Shown here: one piece after another, positions 52,008 to 61,382 of the stretch | How the letters are laid out: the number at the start of each line of letters is the position of its first letter | How positions within the stretch are numbered: the first letter of the stretch is position 1 | Assembly (NCBI GenBank): GCA_964385175.1 | Contig: CAYLNL010000002.1 | Location: 223,030 to 287,029, forward strand | DNA: 64,000 nt | Direction of reading: 5' to 3' | Origin: CAYLNL01 sp964385175 | GTDB lineage: Bacteria > Bacteroidota > Bacteroidia > Flavobacteriales > Flavobacteriaceae | The notes under the pieces: model-generated | The model's database searches: none | Told to the model about the DNA's origin: nothing | Seen by the model: the letters and a program-made list of their open reading frames with translations, nothing else | Program-made: the position numbers and the translations under genes

Positions 52008-53579
52008 ATGAAACAGCCACCTGAATCGTTATCCCTAACCAATCCTCATCCCTCCACGATACCCGCCTGGCAACAGGTAGCCCTTGGGGTAGGTTTTTCA
52101 GGCCTGCTGTTGTGCATCATCCCCCTGTTTACGCCAACATTACCCTACAGAACGCTCTGGCTCATAGTTTCATTATCGCTATTAACTGTAGGAACGCTCG
52201 CCTACGCACAGGCGCGCTATGCGGGCGCCCCCGCGGGAATTAAAAATAACAGGGTTTGGTTTTCCACCGTTACGGCAAGAGGCGCCTGGGGTTGGCTCAT
52301 TGGCGTAGCGCTCACTGTATTTTATGTCTTGCTCTACTGGTTTCCACAATATTTAGGCTGGCGAGAGTCGGGCGAGCATACGGGCATTATAAGGCTCTTC
52401 AATCCCCTGAGCCACGCATTGAGCGGTAACCCCGCCAGCCAGTGGTTTGTATATGGAACGCTCTACACCCTTGCCATATTGGTTTTCGGCTATAAATTTA
52501 TCCTGAAATATCGCCACAACCGCTACCAGTTGATACGGACTCTCTCGGTGATGTTTTTTCAGTTAGCATTCGCTTTTTTGCTTCCCGAAATTATGGCACG
52601 CTTCAACTATCCCTATTATGATATGAAAAGCATGTGGCCGCTGAATTATTATTTTTTCTTTGATTATAACCTCAACGGGTTTTTAAATAGCGGAGTTATC
52701 GGGAGGTTGATGTTGGCTTTTGGGCTGGTTTCTATTTTTATAATTTCGCCCATCCTCACGTATTTTTATGGCAAGCGCTGGTATTGTTCATGGGTATGCG
52801 GTTGCGGGGGGCTGGCGGAAACGGCGGGCGATGCGTTTCGGCATCTTTCCAGCAAAAAACAAAGCGCCTGGAAATTAGAACGTTGGCTCATTCACCTGGT
52901 GTTGGTTTTTGCGGTGGTAATGACGATTGCCGTGGTGTACTCATTCTTGCGAAAAAATCCTGGAAGCAGTTTCTTAACTCCCTCTCAATTCGTATGGGGG
53001 GTGAGTATTTTTCTTGTTGCATTGCTGGGAATTATCCTGTATTTCCGAGGGAGGCAGTTAAAAAAAGAAACTAAAGTCGCCGCTATTGTTATTCTCAGCG
53101 TTGTACTGGCCGCATTGCTCACCAGCTATTATACAGGCGGAAAACGGCTTTTTTTCATGGATGCCTACGCCGTGCGGAAAGCGTATGGATTTTTCATCGG
53201 GGCGCTGTTCTCGGGGGTCATCGGGGTAGGCTTTTATCCCATTTTCGGGAGCCGTGTGTGGTGCCGGTTCGGGTGTCCTATGGCAGCCATTTTAGGTATT
53301 CAGCAACGGCTGTTTTCCCGTTTTCGTATTACCACCAATGGCGGTCAGTGCATTTCCTGCGGCAATTGTTCTGTGTATTGCGAGATGGGGATAGATGTGC
53401 GGGCGTATGCGCAGAAAGGGCAAAACATTGTGCGGGCTTCTTGCGTGGGATGCGGTATTTGTAGCGCTGTTTGCCCGCGGGGGGTGTTGAAATTGGAGAA
53501 TGGGAAACACAATGGCCGGCTTGCTGAGCCCGGTTTAGAAAATGATGTAGATTTGCTTGCGCAACTCAGGCGCTCATGA
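52008..53579 (+). CDS. Membrane-bound 4Fe-4S protein (NapH/CcoG-like)
   Basis: 523 residues from MKQPPESLSLTNPHPSTIPA; an upstream ATG lies inside the promoter. About ten membrane helices are interrupted by Cys motifs RWYCSWVCGCGGLAETAGD and SRVWCRFGCPMAAILGIQQR, which are typical of NapH-type electron carriers. The C-terminus has two ferredoxin-like clusters: CISCGNCSVYCEMGID and CVGCGICSAVCPRGVLKLEN. It would pass electrons across the inner membrane. It is coupled by ATGA to two glycosyltransferases, an unusual pairing. Confidence 0.85.
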   Translation: MKQPPESLSLTNPHPSTIPAWQQVALGVGFSGLLLCIIPLFTPTLPYRTLWLIVSLSLLTVGTLAYAQARYAGAPAGIKNNRVWFSTVTARGAWGWLIGVALTVFYVLLYWFPQYLGWRESGEHTGIIRLFNPLSHALSGNPASQWFVYGTLYTLAILVFGYKFILKYRHNRYQLIRTLSVMFFQLAFAFLLPEIMARFNYPYYDMKSMWPLNYYFFFDYNLNGFLNSGVIGRLMLAFGLVSIFIISPILTYFYGKRWYCSWVCGCGGLAETAGDAFRHLSSKKQSAWKLERWLIHLVLVFAVVMTIAVVYSFLRKNPGSSFLTPSQFVWGVSIFLVALLGIILYFRGRQLKKETKVAAIVILSVVLAALLTSYYTGGKRLFFMDAYAVRKAYGFFIGALFSGVIGVGFYPIFGSRVWCRFGCPMAAILGIQQRLFSRFRITTNGGQCISCGNCSVYCEMGIDVRAYAQKGQNIVRASCVGCGICSAVCPRGVLKLENGKHNGRLAEPGLENDVDLLAQLRRS

Positions 53580-54277
53580 CCACATTATCCCCTATCAACA
53601 TTATTATTCCTGCGTATAACGAGGAGCGTTCCATAGCCCATGTTATTAAATCTGTTCCTGCCGGGGTAGATGAAATTATCGTGGTGAACAATGGTTCTAC
53701 AGACGCTACGGAAGAAGTTGCCAAAAGGGCAGGAGCTACGGTGCTTAAAGAAGAAAAACGGGGTTATGGGTATGCGTGTTTACGGGCGATTGAGTATATA
53801 GATGCCAAAGCCAGAAAGCCAGCTATCGTGGTGTTTATAGATGGCGATTATTCTGATTACCCGGAAGAGCTTCCTCGCCTCCTGCAACCCATAATAGAGG
53901 AGGGGTATGACCTGGTTATTGGCGCTCGGAAAAAAGAATGGCGTGAAAAACATGCGATGACGCCACAACAGGTGGTGGGCAATGCGCTGGCTACTTTTTT
54001 GATGAAATTATTTTTTAAGGCGCAGTTTTCCGATTTGGGTCCCTTCCGCGCCATTCGCTACGAGGCGTTGAAAAAATTGGGAATGGTTGATAAAACCTAT
54101 GGCTGGACGGTGGAAATGCAGTTGAAAGCGCATCGCAAAAAACTGTCATATACAGAAGTGCCAGTACACTATCGGAAAAGAATTGGCATGTCAAAAGTTT
54201 CAGGAACTATAAAAGGTACTATATTTGCCTCCATAAAAATAATAGGTTGGATACTTAAATACACCTTGCGCCTATGA
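53576..54277 (+). CDS. Glycosyltransferase family 2, dolichyl-phosphate mannosyltransferase-like
   Basis: 233 residues. GT2 fold: NIIIPAYNEERSIAHVIKSV, EIIVVNNGSTDATEEVAKRA, AIVVFIDGDYSDYPEELPRL (Asp-x-Asp-like donor site), LVIGARKKEWREKHAMTPQQ and SDLGPFRAIRYEALKKLGMV, with VHYRKRIGMSKVSGTIKGTI at the end. It lacks a large C-terminal membrane part, so it probably acts at the inner face of the membrane on a lipid carrier. It overlaps both neighbours by ATGA. Confidence 0.92.
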   Translation: MTTLSPINIIIPAYNEERSIAHVIKSVPAGVDEIIVVNNGSTDATEEVAKRAGATVLKEEKRGYGYACLRAIEYIDAKARKPAIVVFIDGDYSDYPEELPRLLQPIIEEGYDLVIGARKKEWREKHAMTPQQVVGNALATFLMKLFFKAQFSDLGPFRAIRYEALKKLGMVDKTYGWTVEMQLKAHRKKLSYTEVPVHYRKRIGMSKVSGTIKGTIFASIKIIGWILKYTLRL

Positions 54278-55758
54278 GTTTGCTTTTTTCATACCTTATT
54301 ATGGCGTTGTATAGCGCCTCTTTATTGCTGATATTCTTCTATAGTTTAGCTCAGTTAAACCTTCTTATCAACTACCTTACCTACAAGCGGAAAGACCAGG
54401 AAGCGCCGAAATTTAACCTGATGGATCCGAAAGAGATACCGTTTGTTACCATACAGTTACCTATTTATAATGAATTGTATGTGGTGGAACGGTTGTTAGA
54501 CAATATTGCATTGCTGGAGTATCCTAATAACAAACTGGAGATACAGGTGCTGGACGATTCTACTGATGAGTCGGTACTGGAAACGGCGGCTAAGATTGCT
54601 GAACTCCAAAAAATGGGGTTAGATATACAACACATTCGCCGCGAAAACCGGGTAGGGTTTAAGGCAGGCGCCTTAAAAGAGGGGTTAAAAACGGCTAAGG
54701 GCGATTATATTGCTATTTTTGATGCTGATTTTTTGCCGGCGAGCGACTGGTTGAAAAGGACAATCCCCTACTTTAAAGACCCGGAAATAGGGGTGGTGCA
54801 AACCCGCTGGGGGCATCTTAACCGAAATTATTCACTTCTTACTAAAATACAGGCTTTTGCCCTTGATGCTCATTTTACGCTGGAACAGGTGGGCAGAAAT
54901 GCCAAAGGACATTTTATAAATTTTAACGGCACGGCCGGAATATGGCGTAAGGAGTGCATCTTAGACGCCGGCAACTGGGAAGGCGACACGCTCACGGAAG
55001 ATTTGGATTTGAGCTATCGGGCGCAGCTTAAAAACTGGAAATTCAAATATCTTGAAGATGTAGAAACGCCTGCAGAGCTACCAGTAGTTATTAGCGCCGC
55101 CCGTTCCCAGCAGTTTCGCTGGAACAAAGGGGGCGCTGAGAATTTTAGGAAAATGGTTTTTAAAGTTATCAGTTCTAAAAATATTCCCTTTAAAACCCGC
55201 TTACACGGGGTTTTGCACCTTCTCAACAGCACCATGTTTTTGTGTGTGCTAACGGTGGCTATCCTGAGCATTCCCATGCTCTACATAAAAAATACATTCG
55301 GGCACCTGGCCTGGTTTTTTGATGTTACCAGCTTCTTCATCATCAGCACCGTAATTCTTTTTGTGTGCTATTGGTTCACCTATAAAAATGTGCAAGGGGG
55401 CGGGTTTGATAATTTTATTGATTATATACGGATGTTTTTCACCTTTTTCTCGGTGGCGATGGGCTTTTCTCTCCATAATTCCATGGCGGTATTAGAAGGC
55501 CATATAGGCAAGCACAGTGAGTTTATACGCACTCCCAAGTTTAATATTAAAACCCTGGCAGACTCGTGGAAAGGCAATAAATATATTCGTAAAAATATCT
55601 CTCCCAATACGGTTATGGAGGCGTTGCTTATGCTTTATTTTTTATTCGGCATGTATAGCGCTATTCCTTTAAATGATTTTGGGCTCTTCCCGTTTCATTT
55701 TATGCTATTCGCCGGGTTTGGGTATGTGTTTTTTAAGTCACTTTTTTCAAAAGCCTAA
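54274..55758 (+). CDS. Cellulose-synthase-like processive glycosyltransferase (GT2)
   Basis: 494 residues. An N-terminal membrane helix, then GT2 with QLPIYNELYVVERLLDNIAL, QVLDDSTDESVLETAAKIAE, IAIFDADFLPASDWLKRTI (DxD), NFNGTAGIWRKECILDAG, the acceptor motif LTEDLDLSYRAQLKNWKF and the Gln-x-x-Arg-Trp motif SQQFRWNKGGAENFRK. Four or so C-terminal helices follow. D, DxD, TED and QxxRW together are the features of processive or lipid-linked polysaccharide synthases. Product unknown; it may act after the smaller GT2 encoded just before. Confidence 0.93.
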   Translation: MSLLFSYLIMALYSASLLLIFFYSLAQLNLLINYLTYKRKDQEAPKFNLMDPKEIPFVTIQLPIYNELYVVERLLDNIALLEYPNNKLEIQVLDDSTDESVLETAAKIAELQKMGLDIQHIRRENRVGFKAGALKEGLKTAKGDYIAIFDADFLPASDWLKRTIPYFKDPEIGVVQTRWGHLNRNYSLLTKIQAFALDAHFTLEQVGRNAKGHFINFNGTAGIWRKECILDAGNWEGDTLTEDLDLSYRAQLKNWKFKYLEDVETPAELPVVISAARSQQFRWNKGGAENFRKMVFKVISSKNIPFKTRLHGVLHLLNSTMFLCVLTVAILSIPMLYIKNTFGHLAWFFDVTSFFIISTVILFVCYWFTYKNVQGGGFDNFIDYIRMFFTFFSVAMGFSLHNSMAVLEGHIGKHSEFIRTPKFNIKTLADSWKGNKYIRKNISPNTVMEALLMLYFLFGMYSAIPLNDFGLFPFHFMLFAGFGYVFFKSLFSKA

Positions 55759-55810
55759 ATGGATTTTATAGCTTCTGGCAGCAACCGGACTTCTCTCAGC
55801 ATTTTTTGAT

Positions 55811-56956
55811 TTACGTAGGGCCTACCATAAAGAGGTTACTCGCTATGCCGTCTGTGAGAAACTTCCCTTTTTTGGCGGTTTTTATAACCGGCCGGGTGTG
55901 TTCGTTTTCCCATACCAACAAGCCTTCCTGTATATATTTTTTAACCTGCTGCAAGAGGTAGGTTTTATATAAGGTTCCAAAAACCTCCTCTACCCGTTGC
56001 GGGGAAACGCCTTGTATGGTTCGCAAACCAATCATAATATATTCGTTATACCGGTCTGTAGGGGTAAGTGTTTCCGTGGTGAGCGGCAATATATCTTCTT
56101 GCAGGGAGTTACTATAGGCAGCATTAGAAGCTACATTCCAGCTTCGCTGGGCGCCATTATAGCTATGCGCTGAGGGCCCAATGCCCAAATAAAACTCCCC
56201 ATTCCAGTAAGCGGTGTTATTGCGGCTAAAAAATCCCGGCTTCCCAAAATTAGATAGCTCATAATGTATAAAATGATGAGCTTCTAAGATTTCTATCAGC
56301 GAAAAAAAATGCTGTCTCGCCAACCCCTCATCCGGGGCAGAAAATGTGCCATTTTCTATAAACTTCGCCAGGGCGGTTTTGGGCTCTACGGTGAGGGAGT
56401 AGGCAGAAATATGAGGAATAGTAAATGAAAGCGCTATTTCAAGGTTTTGTCGCCAGCGCCTGTCTGTCATTCCCGGTACGCCATATATCAAATCTATAGA
56501 TGTATTTTTAAAATATTTCGAGGCCTCTTCCAGGCACTTCAAGGCTTGTGCAGCATTGTGGCTGCGATTCATTTGCCGTAAATCGGGCTCAAAAAAAGAT
56601 TGAATGCCTATACTTAGCCTGTTGACGGGAGATGCAGCCAATGCGCAGATTTTTGCACTGCTCAGGTCGTCGGGGTTAGCTTCTACGGTAATTTCAGGAT
56701 TTATAGCCACTGTGTAATTCTGGTAAACCTCGTTTAGCAGTTCTTCTATTTCTTCTACGCGGAGCAGGCTGGGCGTACCGCCGCCTAAATAAATGGCATT
56801 AACCACCTCACCAGCCAACTCAGGACGTCTAAGGCGCATTTCTTTTTTCATGGCTTCCAGTAAGGAATCTTTTTTTCTGAGAGAGGTAGAAAAATGAAAA
56901 TTGCAATACGAACAGGCTTGTTTACAAAAGGGAATATGAAGGTAAATAGATGCCAT
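55811..56956 (-). CDS. hemW: Heme chaperone HemW (radical SAM)
   Basis: 381 residues. The radical SAM site is at the very start: YLHIPFCKQACSYCNFHFST (Cys11, Cys15, Cys18). Further HemW blocks are AIYLGGGTPSLLRVEEIEEL, SIGIQSFFEPDLRQMNRSHN and IDLIYGVPGMTDRRWRQNLE, plus the C-terminal YNEYIMIGLRTIQGVSPQRV. HemW binds heme and delivers it to target proteins; earlier annotations as HemN are common errors. Promoter: TTG, 18 nt, TACCTTAG (56994-56966). It converges on the CesA-like gene. Confidence 0.94.
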   Translation of the reverse strand: MASIYLHIPFCKQACSYCNFHFSTSLRKKDSLLEAMKKEMRLRRPELAGEVVNAIYLGGGTPSLLRVEEIEELLNEVYQNYTVAINPEITVEANPDDLSSAKICALAASPVNRLSIGIQSFFEPDLRQMNRSHNAAQALKCLEEASKYFKNTSIDLIYGVPGMTDRRWRQNLEIALSFTIPHISAYSLTVEPKTALAKFIENGTFSAPDEGLARQHFFSLIEILEAHHFIHYELSNFGKPGFFSRNNTAYWNGEFYLGIGPSAHSYNGAQRSWNVASNAAYSNSLQEDILPLTTETLTPTDRYNEYIMIGLRTIQGVSPQRVEEVFGTLYKTYLLQQVKKYIQEGLLVWENEHTRPVIKTAKKGKFLTDGIASNLFMVGPT

Positions 56957-57206
56957 GCTTCGGGGCTAAGGTAGTTCAGAATTTGGAATCCCAATTAGTT
57001 ATCCAGATAAATCCAGGATAAAACCAAGGGGTAATTCTACGAATGTTAAATTTATTTTTATCTATTATCTATGTTATATTTTAACCGCAAAGGGTGCTAA
57101 GTCTCTCACAGGGAATTTAGAGAAGAAATAGTGAAAATTCAAAATTAAACGGGGCGGTTATTCATTATCAACACTAAAACCTGTCTTGTTCCTGGTATTT
57201 TGTGGT
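56957..57206. other. Spacer between hemW and the ABC permease, with a repeat fragment
   Basis: Holds the hemW promoter near 56966-56994. A short stretch at ~57083-57120 (ccgcaaagggtgctaagtct, ctcacagggaattt) resembles the 'CGCAAAG' repeats seen at 63.4-63.6 kb and in many Bacteroidota. The rest is AT-rich and shows nothing. Confidence 0.4.
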
Positions 57207-58319
57207 TTATCCTTTCACATCCAGGGCATCTCGCAGGGCGTTTCCCATAAGCATAAAAGCCATTACCAGGCTCATAATGGCAATACCGGGAATAATAGCC
57301 AGGTAAGGTTTTCCCAATATAATGTAGCTATAGTGGTCTTTAATCATGCCTCCCCAGCTTGGCGTAGGGGGTTGTGCACCTACCCCCAGGAAACTCAGCC
57401 CGCTTTCTACCAGGATGGCGGCTGCAAAATTAGACGCCGCTATAACAATTACCGGCGCCATTACGTTGGGCAATACATGCCGGAAGATAATGCGCCCGCT
57501 TTTAAAGCCAAGCGCTTTTGCCGCTGTAATGTAGGGCATTTCCTTAACGCTCATTACCTGCCCCCGCACCACGCGGGCTACCTCTACCCACATGGTAAGC
57601 CCCACGGCGATGAACACTTGCCAAAATCCTTTTCCCAGCGCCAGCGTAATGGCGATAACCATTAGCAGGGTAGGGATAGACCAGGTGATGTTGATAAGCC
57701 AGGAAATTAGAATATCTGTTTTTCCGCTATAATAGCCTGCCATGGCGCCAAACAAAATCCCGATGACAAGGGAGATGAATACAGCTACAAAACCTATGGA
57801 AAAAGAAATGCGGGCGCCTATGAGCATACGGCTCAGGAGGTCTCGCCCATATTTATCGGTTCCCAGCAGAAACTTTTTAGTAACAATATAAGAGGCGCTA
57901 ATTTCTTGTACCGTCATTCCAGGCGGAAAAGATTCTCGCGGAACTATTTTTTCCAGCCCGGACAACCCTTCGCCGCGGTATTCTTGTATGTATAATTGCC
58001 CTTCCCGGAAGGTGTATCCTGCAATAGGAATTTCGGTATTGTTGTTTTCTTTTCCCCCGAAAAATTGCCGAAAAGCGCTGCGATGACTTTGTTTTTCGTG
58101 GGGAATAATGAGCATTTGAACAGTGAATCCTGGTTTTTTAGAGTTGATAGATACATGCATTTGGTTGGCGTTCACAGAATCGTCGGGCGCCAACGGGTAT
58201 GCCAAAAGAGCTATAATTCCGCAGAAAATAATAAACCAGAAACTAAATACACCCCACCGGTTCTTCCTGAATTTTTGTAACGCCCGGCGGGTTAAACTAT
58301 GCGGAGAAGATGCCACCAA
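57207..58319 (-). CDS. Oligopeptide/dipeptide ABC transporter permease (OppC/DppC type)
   Basis: 370 residues. No ATG is available: the frame opens at TTG (58319) or GTG (58316), directly after the stop of prc, so translational coupling is likely. An N-terminal OppC-like helix (WGVFSFWFIIFCGIIALLAY) is followed by a ~100-residue insert, then the permease domain: GTDKYGRDLLSRMLIGARIS, ITAAKALGFKSGRIIFRHVL (the EAA loop, here TAA-x-x-x-G) and LSFLGVGAQPPTPSWGGMIK. It imports peptides, presumably with a separate substrate-binding protein such as the one at 22-23.7 kb. Confidence 0.9.
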   Translation of the reverse strand: MVASSPHSLTRRALQKFRKNRWGVFSFWFIIFCGIIALLAYPLAPDDSVNANQMHVSINSKKPGFTVQMLIIPHEKQSHRSAFRQFFGGKENNNTEIPIAGYTFREGQLYIQEYRGEGLSGLEKIVPRESFPPGMTVQEISASYIVTKKFLLGTDKYGRDLLSRMLIGARISFSIGFVAVFISLVIGILFGAMAGYYSGKTDILISWLINITWSIPTLLMVIAITLALGKGFWQVFIAVGLTMWVEVARVVRGQVMSVKEMPYITAAKALGFKSGRIIFRHVLPNVMAPVIVIAASNFAAAILVESGLSFLGVGAQPPTPSWGGMIKDHYSYIILGKPYLAIIPGIAIMSLVMAFMLMGNALRDALDVKG

Positions 58320-60449
58320 TTAACCTTTTATGCCTGCTATTTTTCCTTTTCTCAGCCTGCTTACCTGCAAATCTTCTAATACACCCAGGGCTTCTGATAT
58401 ATACATGTCTTTGGAAAGACTCTCATGCCAACGGTCTCTTTTTTGTTGTAGGGTAGAGTCTTTTTCCATAAGCAACTGTTCATAAGGCAGTGAATAGAAG
58501 CTCAGGTTAGAGGTATAAGTAGATAAGGCTTTAAACTGTTTTGCATAGGCTTCATCTTCTTCCAGTTGTTTCTTGTATGTTTCATACTGGAGAGAATAGT
58601 TAGTTTTGTCTTGCTGGCGGCGTATCCATTTTGCATTTTCTTCCATAAGTTTTAGCTGGGAGTTTAGCGCCATTCTATCTTTACTCTTAGCAACCGTTGC
58701 CGGGTAATCTATATAACCATCCCAGGGCTCATAAAATACCGGGGCTATCTTATCGTAGGGAAGCGGGTTTTCCTGGTCTCGCTCTCCAATTTCTATATAG
58801 CTGTATTTATCTGGTATCACAACATCGCTACGCACCCCTTCTAACTGGGTAGAGTTGCCGGTGATGCGGTAGAATTTTTGCGTAGTTATTTTTAATGCGC
58901 CCAAATCGCCATGCTCATTGTTTTTCACTAAATTATTGAGGTCTATTACATTTTGCACAGTGCCTTTTCCATACGTTTGGCGGCTGCCTATTATAATGGC
59001 TCTCTTATAATCTTGCATAGCGGCTGCCAATATTTCAGAAGCGGAGGCAGATAGCTCGTTTACTAAGATAACAAGGGGCCCATCCCACGTAATAGAAGAG
59101 TCGGTGTCTTTGAGAATTTCTTTGTTTTGGCCTGCGCCTTTTACCTGTACAATAGGACCCTCCTCAATAAACAAGCCCGCCATATCTACAACAGTTTTAA
59201 GAGAGCCGCCGCCATTGTCGCGCAAGTCCAGTATCAAACCTTCCATCCCTTCTTTTTTAAGGCGCTCTAATTCCTGTTTCACATCAGAAGCGGCGTTTCG
59301 TTCTTTATAATCTTTAAAATCCATGTAGAATTTAGGTAAATTAATGATGCCAAACATTTTGCCGTTCTTTTTTACAAGCGAGCTTTTCACGTAAGACTCT
59401 TCCAACTCCACAACATCCCGGGTAAGCACAACCTCTTTAATGCTTCCATCTACTTTCTTTATTAAAAGATGCACCCGGGTGCCTTTATCTCCTTTAATGA
59501 GTTTCACCGCATCGTCCAGTCTCATCCCTACAATGTCTATAAATTCCTGGTTTTCCTGCGCCACCTTGAGAATTTCATCGCCCGCCTCTAATTCTCCCTT
59601 TCTCCAGGCAGGCCCTCCGGAAATAATTTCCAGGATTTTAATATGGTCATTCCGTTTCTCTAAGCGGGCGCCAATCCCCTCAAACCTTCCGGAGATGCTG
59701 GTATCAAACCGGTCTTTGTCTTCCGGGGCAAAGTAGAAGGTATGTGGGTCAAACTCTTCCACAATGGCGTTTATATATTGAGAGAACCAATCTTTCCGCT
59801 CCAAATCGTCCACCAGGTCAAAATAATCATTCACCGTTTTAAGGGTGAGCTCGCGCGATTCTTTTTCCACCTCGGCAGCGGGTTTCATAACATAATTAGG
59901 GTCTTTTTCTTTTTTTTGGGCTTCACCTTTCAGCCGCGTATCATACTCAGAAAGCGTAGAAAATTTCAGTTGTTTGCGCCAACGTTCCTCTAATTGTTTT
60001 TTAGTAGCCACAAAAGGCTCTTTCTCATAGTCGGTAGCAATAGTTTCAGACTTTGTATAATCAAAAGGCTGTTGCAAAATTTCTTTGTAAATATTCTTTG
60101 CCTGCGTTATACGCTCCATGAGACGATTGTAGGTAAGATTGAAAAATGAAATATCACCCCGTTGAATCTCATCGTCCAACAAGCGCTTATATCGGTCAAA
60201 TTCAGCTATATCCGATTCCAGGAAATACCGTTTCAAGGGGTCTAAAGCAGTTACATAATCTTCGAAAACCGCCTCAGAAAAAGAATCATCCAGCCTTTTC
60301 GGGTCATAATGCCCTTTTTCAAGAACATAGGTAATAATTTCTATAAGAAGTTTATCTTTGTCCGGGTTGCTAAATGTACGATTGGTGAAACTACAGGAAG
60401 CTATTGAAATAACAATAGCAACCAGCACATATATTAAGTTCTTCTTCAT
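58320..60449 (-). CDS. prc: Carboxy-terminal processing protease Prc (tail-specific, S41)
   Basis: 709 residues from MKKNLIYVLVAIVISIASC, a lipoprotein-like signal; 53 upstream codons are rejected. Order: helical N-terminal domain (~residues 20-200), PDZ domain (GRFEGIGARLEKRNDHIKIL, EIISGGPAWRKGELEAGDEI), S41 core with LILDLRDNGGGSLKTVVDMA, VNELSASASEILAAAMQD (Ser, ~residue 466) and SRQTYGKGTVQNVIDL (Lys, ~495), and a DUF3340-like C-terminal region. The enzyme trims periplasmic or outer-membrane proteins from the C-terminus. It is upstream of the ABC permease gene. Confidence 0.94.
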   Translation of the reverse strand: MKKNLIYVLVAIVISIASCSFTNRTFSNPDKDKLLIEIITYVLEKGHYDPKRLDDSFSEAVFEDYVTALDPLKRYFLESDIAEFDRYKRLLDDEIQRGDISFFNLTYNRLMERITQAKNIYKEILQQPFDYTKSETIATDYEKEPFVATKKQLEERWRKQLKFSTLSEYDTRLKGEAQKKEKDPNYVMKPAAEVEKESRELTLKTVNDYFDLVDDLERKDWFSQYINAIVEEFDPHTFYFAPEDKDRFDTSISGRFEGIGARLEKRNDHIKILEIISGGPAWRKGELEAGDEILKVAQENQEFIDIVGMRLDDAVKLIKGDKGTRVHLLIKKVDGSIKEVVLTRDVVELEESYVKSSLVKKNGKMFGIINLPKFYMDFKDYKERNAASDVKQELERLKKEGMEGLILDLRDNGGGSLKTVVDMAGLFIEEGPIVQVKGAGQNKEILKDTDSSITWDGPLVILVNELSASASEILAAAMQDYKRAIIIGSRQTYGKGTVQNVIDLNNLVKNNEHGDLGALKITTQKFYRITGNSTQLEGVRSDVVIPDKYSYIEIGERDQENPLPYDKIAPVFYEPWDGYIDYPATVAKSKDRMALNSQLKLMEENAKWIRRQQDKTNYSLQYETYKKQLEEDEAYAKQFKALSTYTSNLSFYSLPYEQLLMEKDSTLQQKRDRWHESLSKDMYISEALGVLEDLQVSRLRKGKIAGIKG

Positions 60450-60598
60450 GACTATGACTATTTTTAATTGCAAAAGCGCACCTAAAATTACAGAAAAACC
60501 ATGCCGGTTATATGCGCCTCTTACTAAATTTTTGTTAAAGGTAAGATAACACAAGATGAGTTTTAAAACTATAATTTTAGCGAAATTACATATTTTAT

Positions 60599-61382
60599 AT
60601 GATACCAAAGAACCCCCCCCCTGATTTTAGTTACTAATGATGACGGTATTACCGCCCCGGGACTGCGAACCTTGATAAAAATTATGAATGAGATTGGAGA
60701 GGTAATCGTGGTGGCGCCAGATAGCCCTCAATCGGCAATGGGACATGCCATTACTATTAACTCTACCTTGTATTGCGACCCTATTCATTTAGACGAGGGC
60801 CCCCAGCGGGAATATAGCTGTAGCGGAACTCCTGCTGATTGCGTGAAATTGGCAGTAAATGAAATCCTGAAAAAACCCCCTGATATTTGTGTTAGCGGCA
60901 TTAACCATGGCTCTAATTCCTCTATCAACGTCATTTATTCCGGTACTATGAGCGCTGCGGTAGAAGCCGGGATAGAAGGCATTCCTGCCATTGGGTTTTC
61001 TCTTTTCGATTATTCCTGGGAAGCTAATTTTGAGGCGGTAACCGATTATGTGAAACAAATTACCCTCCGCGCCCTTGAAGAAGGCATTCCCAAAGGCGTG
61101 GTGCTCAACGTAAATTTCCCCAAACTTCCTAAAGATGAATTGAAGGGCATTCGGGTTTGCCGGCAGGCGCGCGCCACCTGGGTAGAGGAGTTTGACAGGC
61201 GGAGCAACCCCCAGGGAAGACCTTATTACTGGCTCACCGGTAAATTTGTGAATTTAGATAACGGCGAAGATACCGATGAATGGGCGCTGGCGAATGGCTA
61301 TATTTCGGTGGTGCCCGTGCAGTTCGATCTTACCGCCCATCATGCCATACCCTATTTAAACACATGGAAACTACATGATTAG
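60599..61382 (+). CDS. surE: 5'-nucleotidase SurE, reading frame broken at a run of nine C
   Basis: The 236-codon clean frame begins at 60672 (MIKIMNEIGEVIVVAPDSPQ) but lacks the catalytic head. That head, LILVTNDDGITAPGLRTLIK, is encoded from 60621 in the same frame and has no ATG: TGA precedes it at 60600. The ATG at 60599 is one base out of frame across the C9 tract (60613-60621). With eight C the protein would start MIPKNPPLILVTNDDGITAP, a textbook SurE. The later blocks (SGTPADCVKLAV, SGINHGSNSSINVIYSGTMS, LNVNFP) are intact. SurE removes phosphate from nucleoside monophosphates under stress. Cause: sequencing error, slippage, or a true variant. Confidence 0.88.

Noticed and set aside
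60672..61382. surE starting at 60672
   Set aside because: This start removes the NDDG catalytic head, which is encoded just upstream in the same frame.
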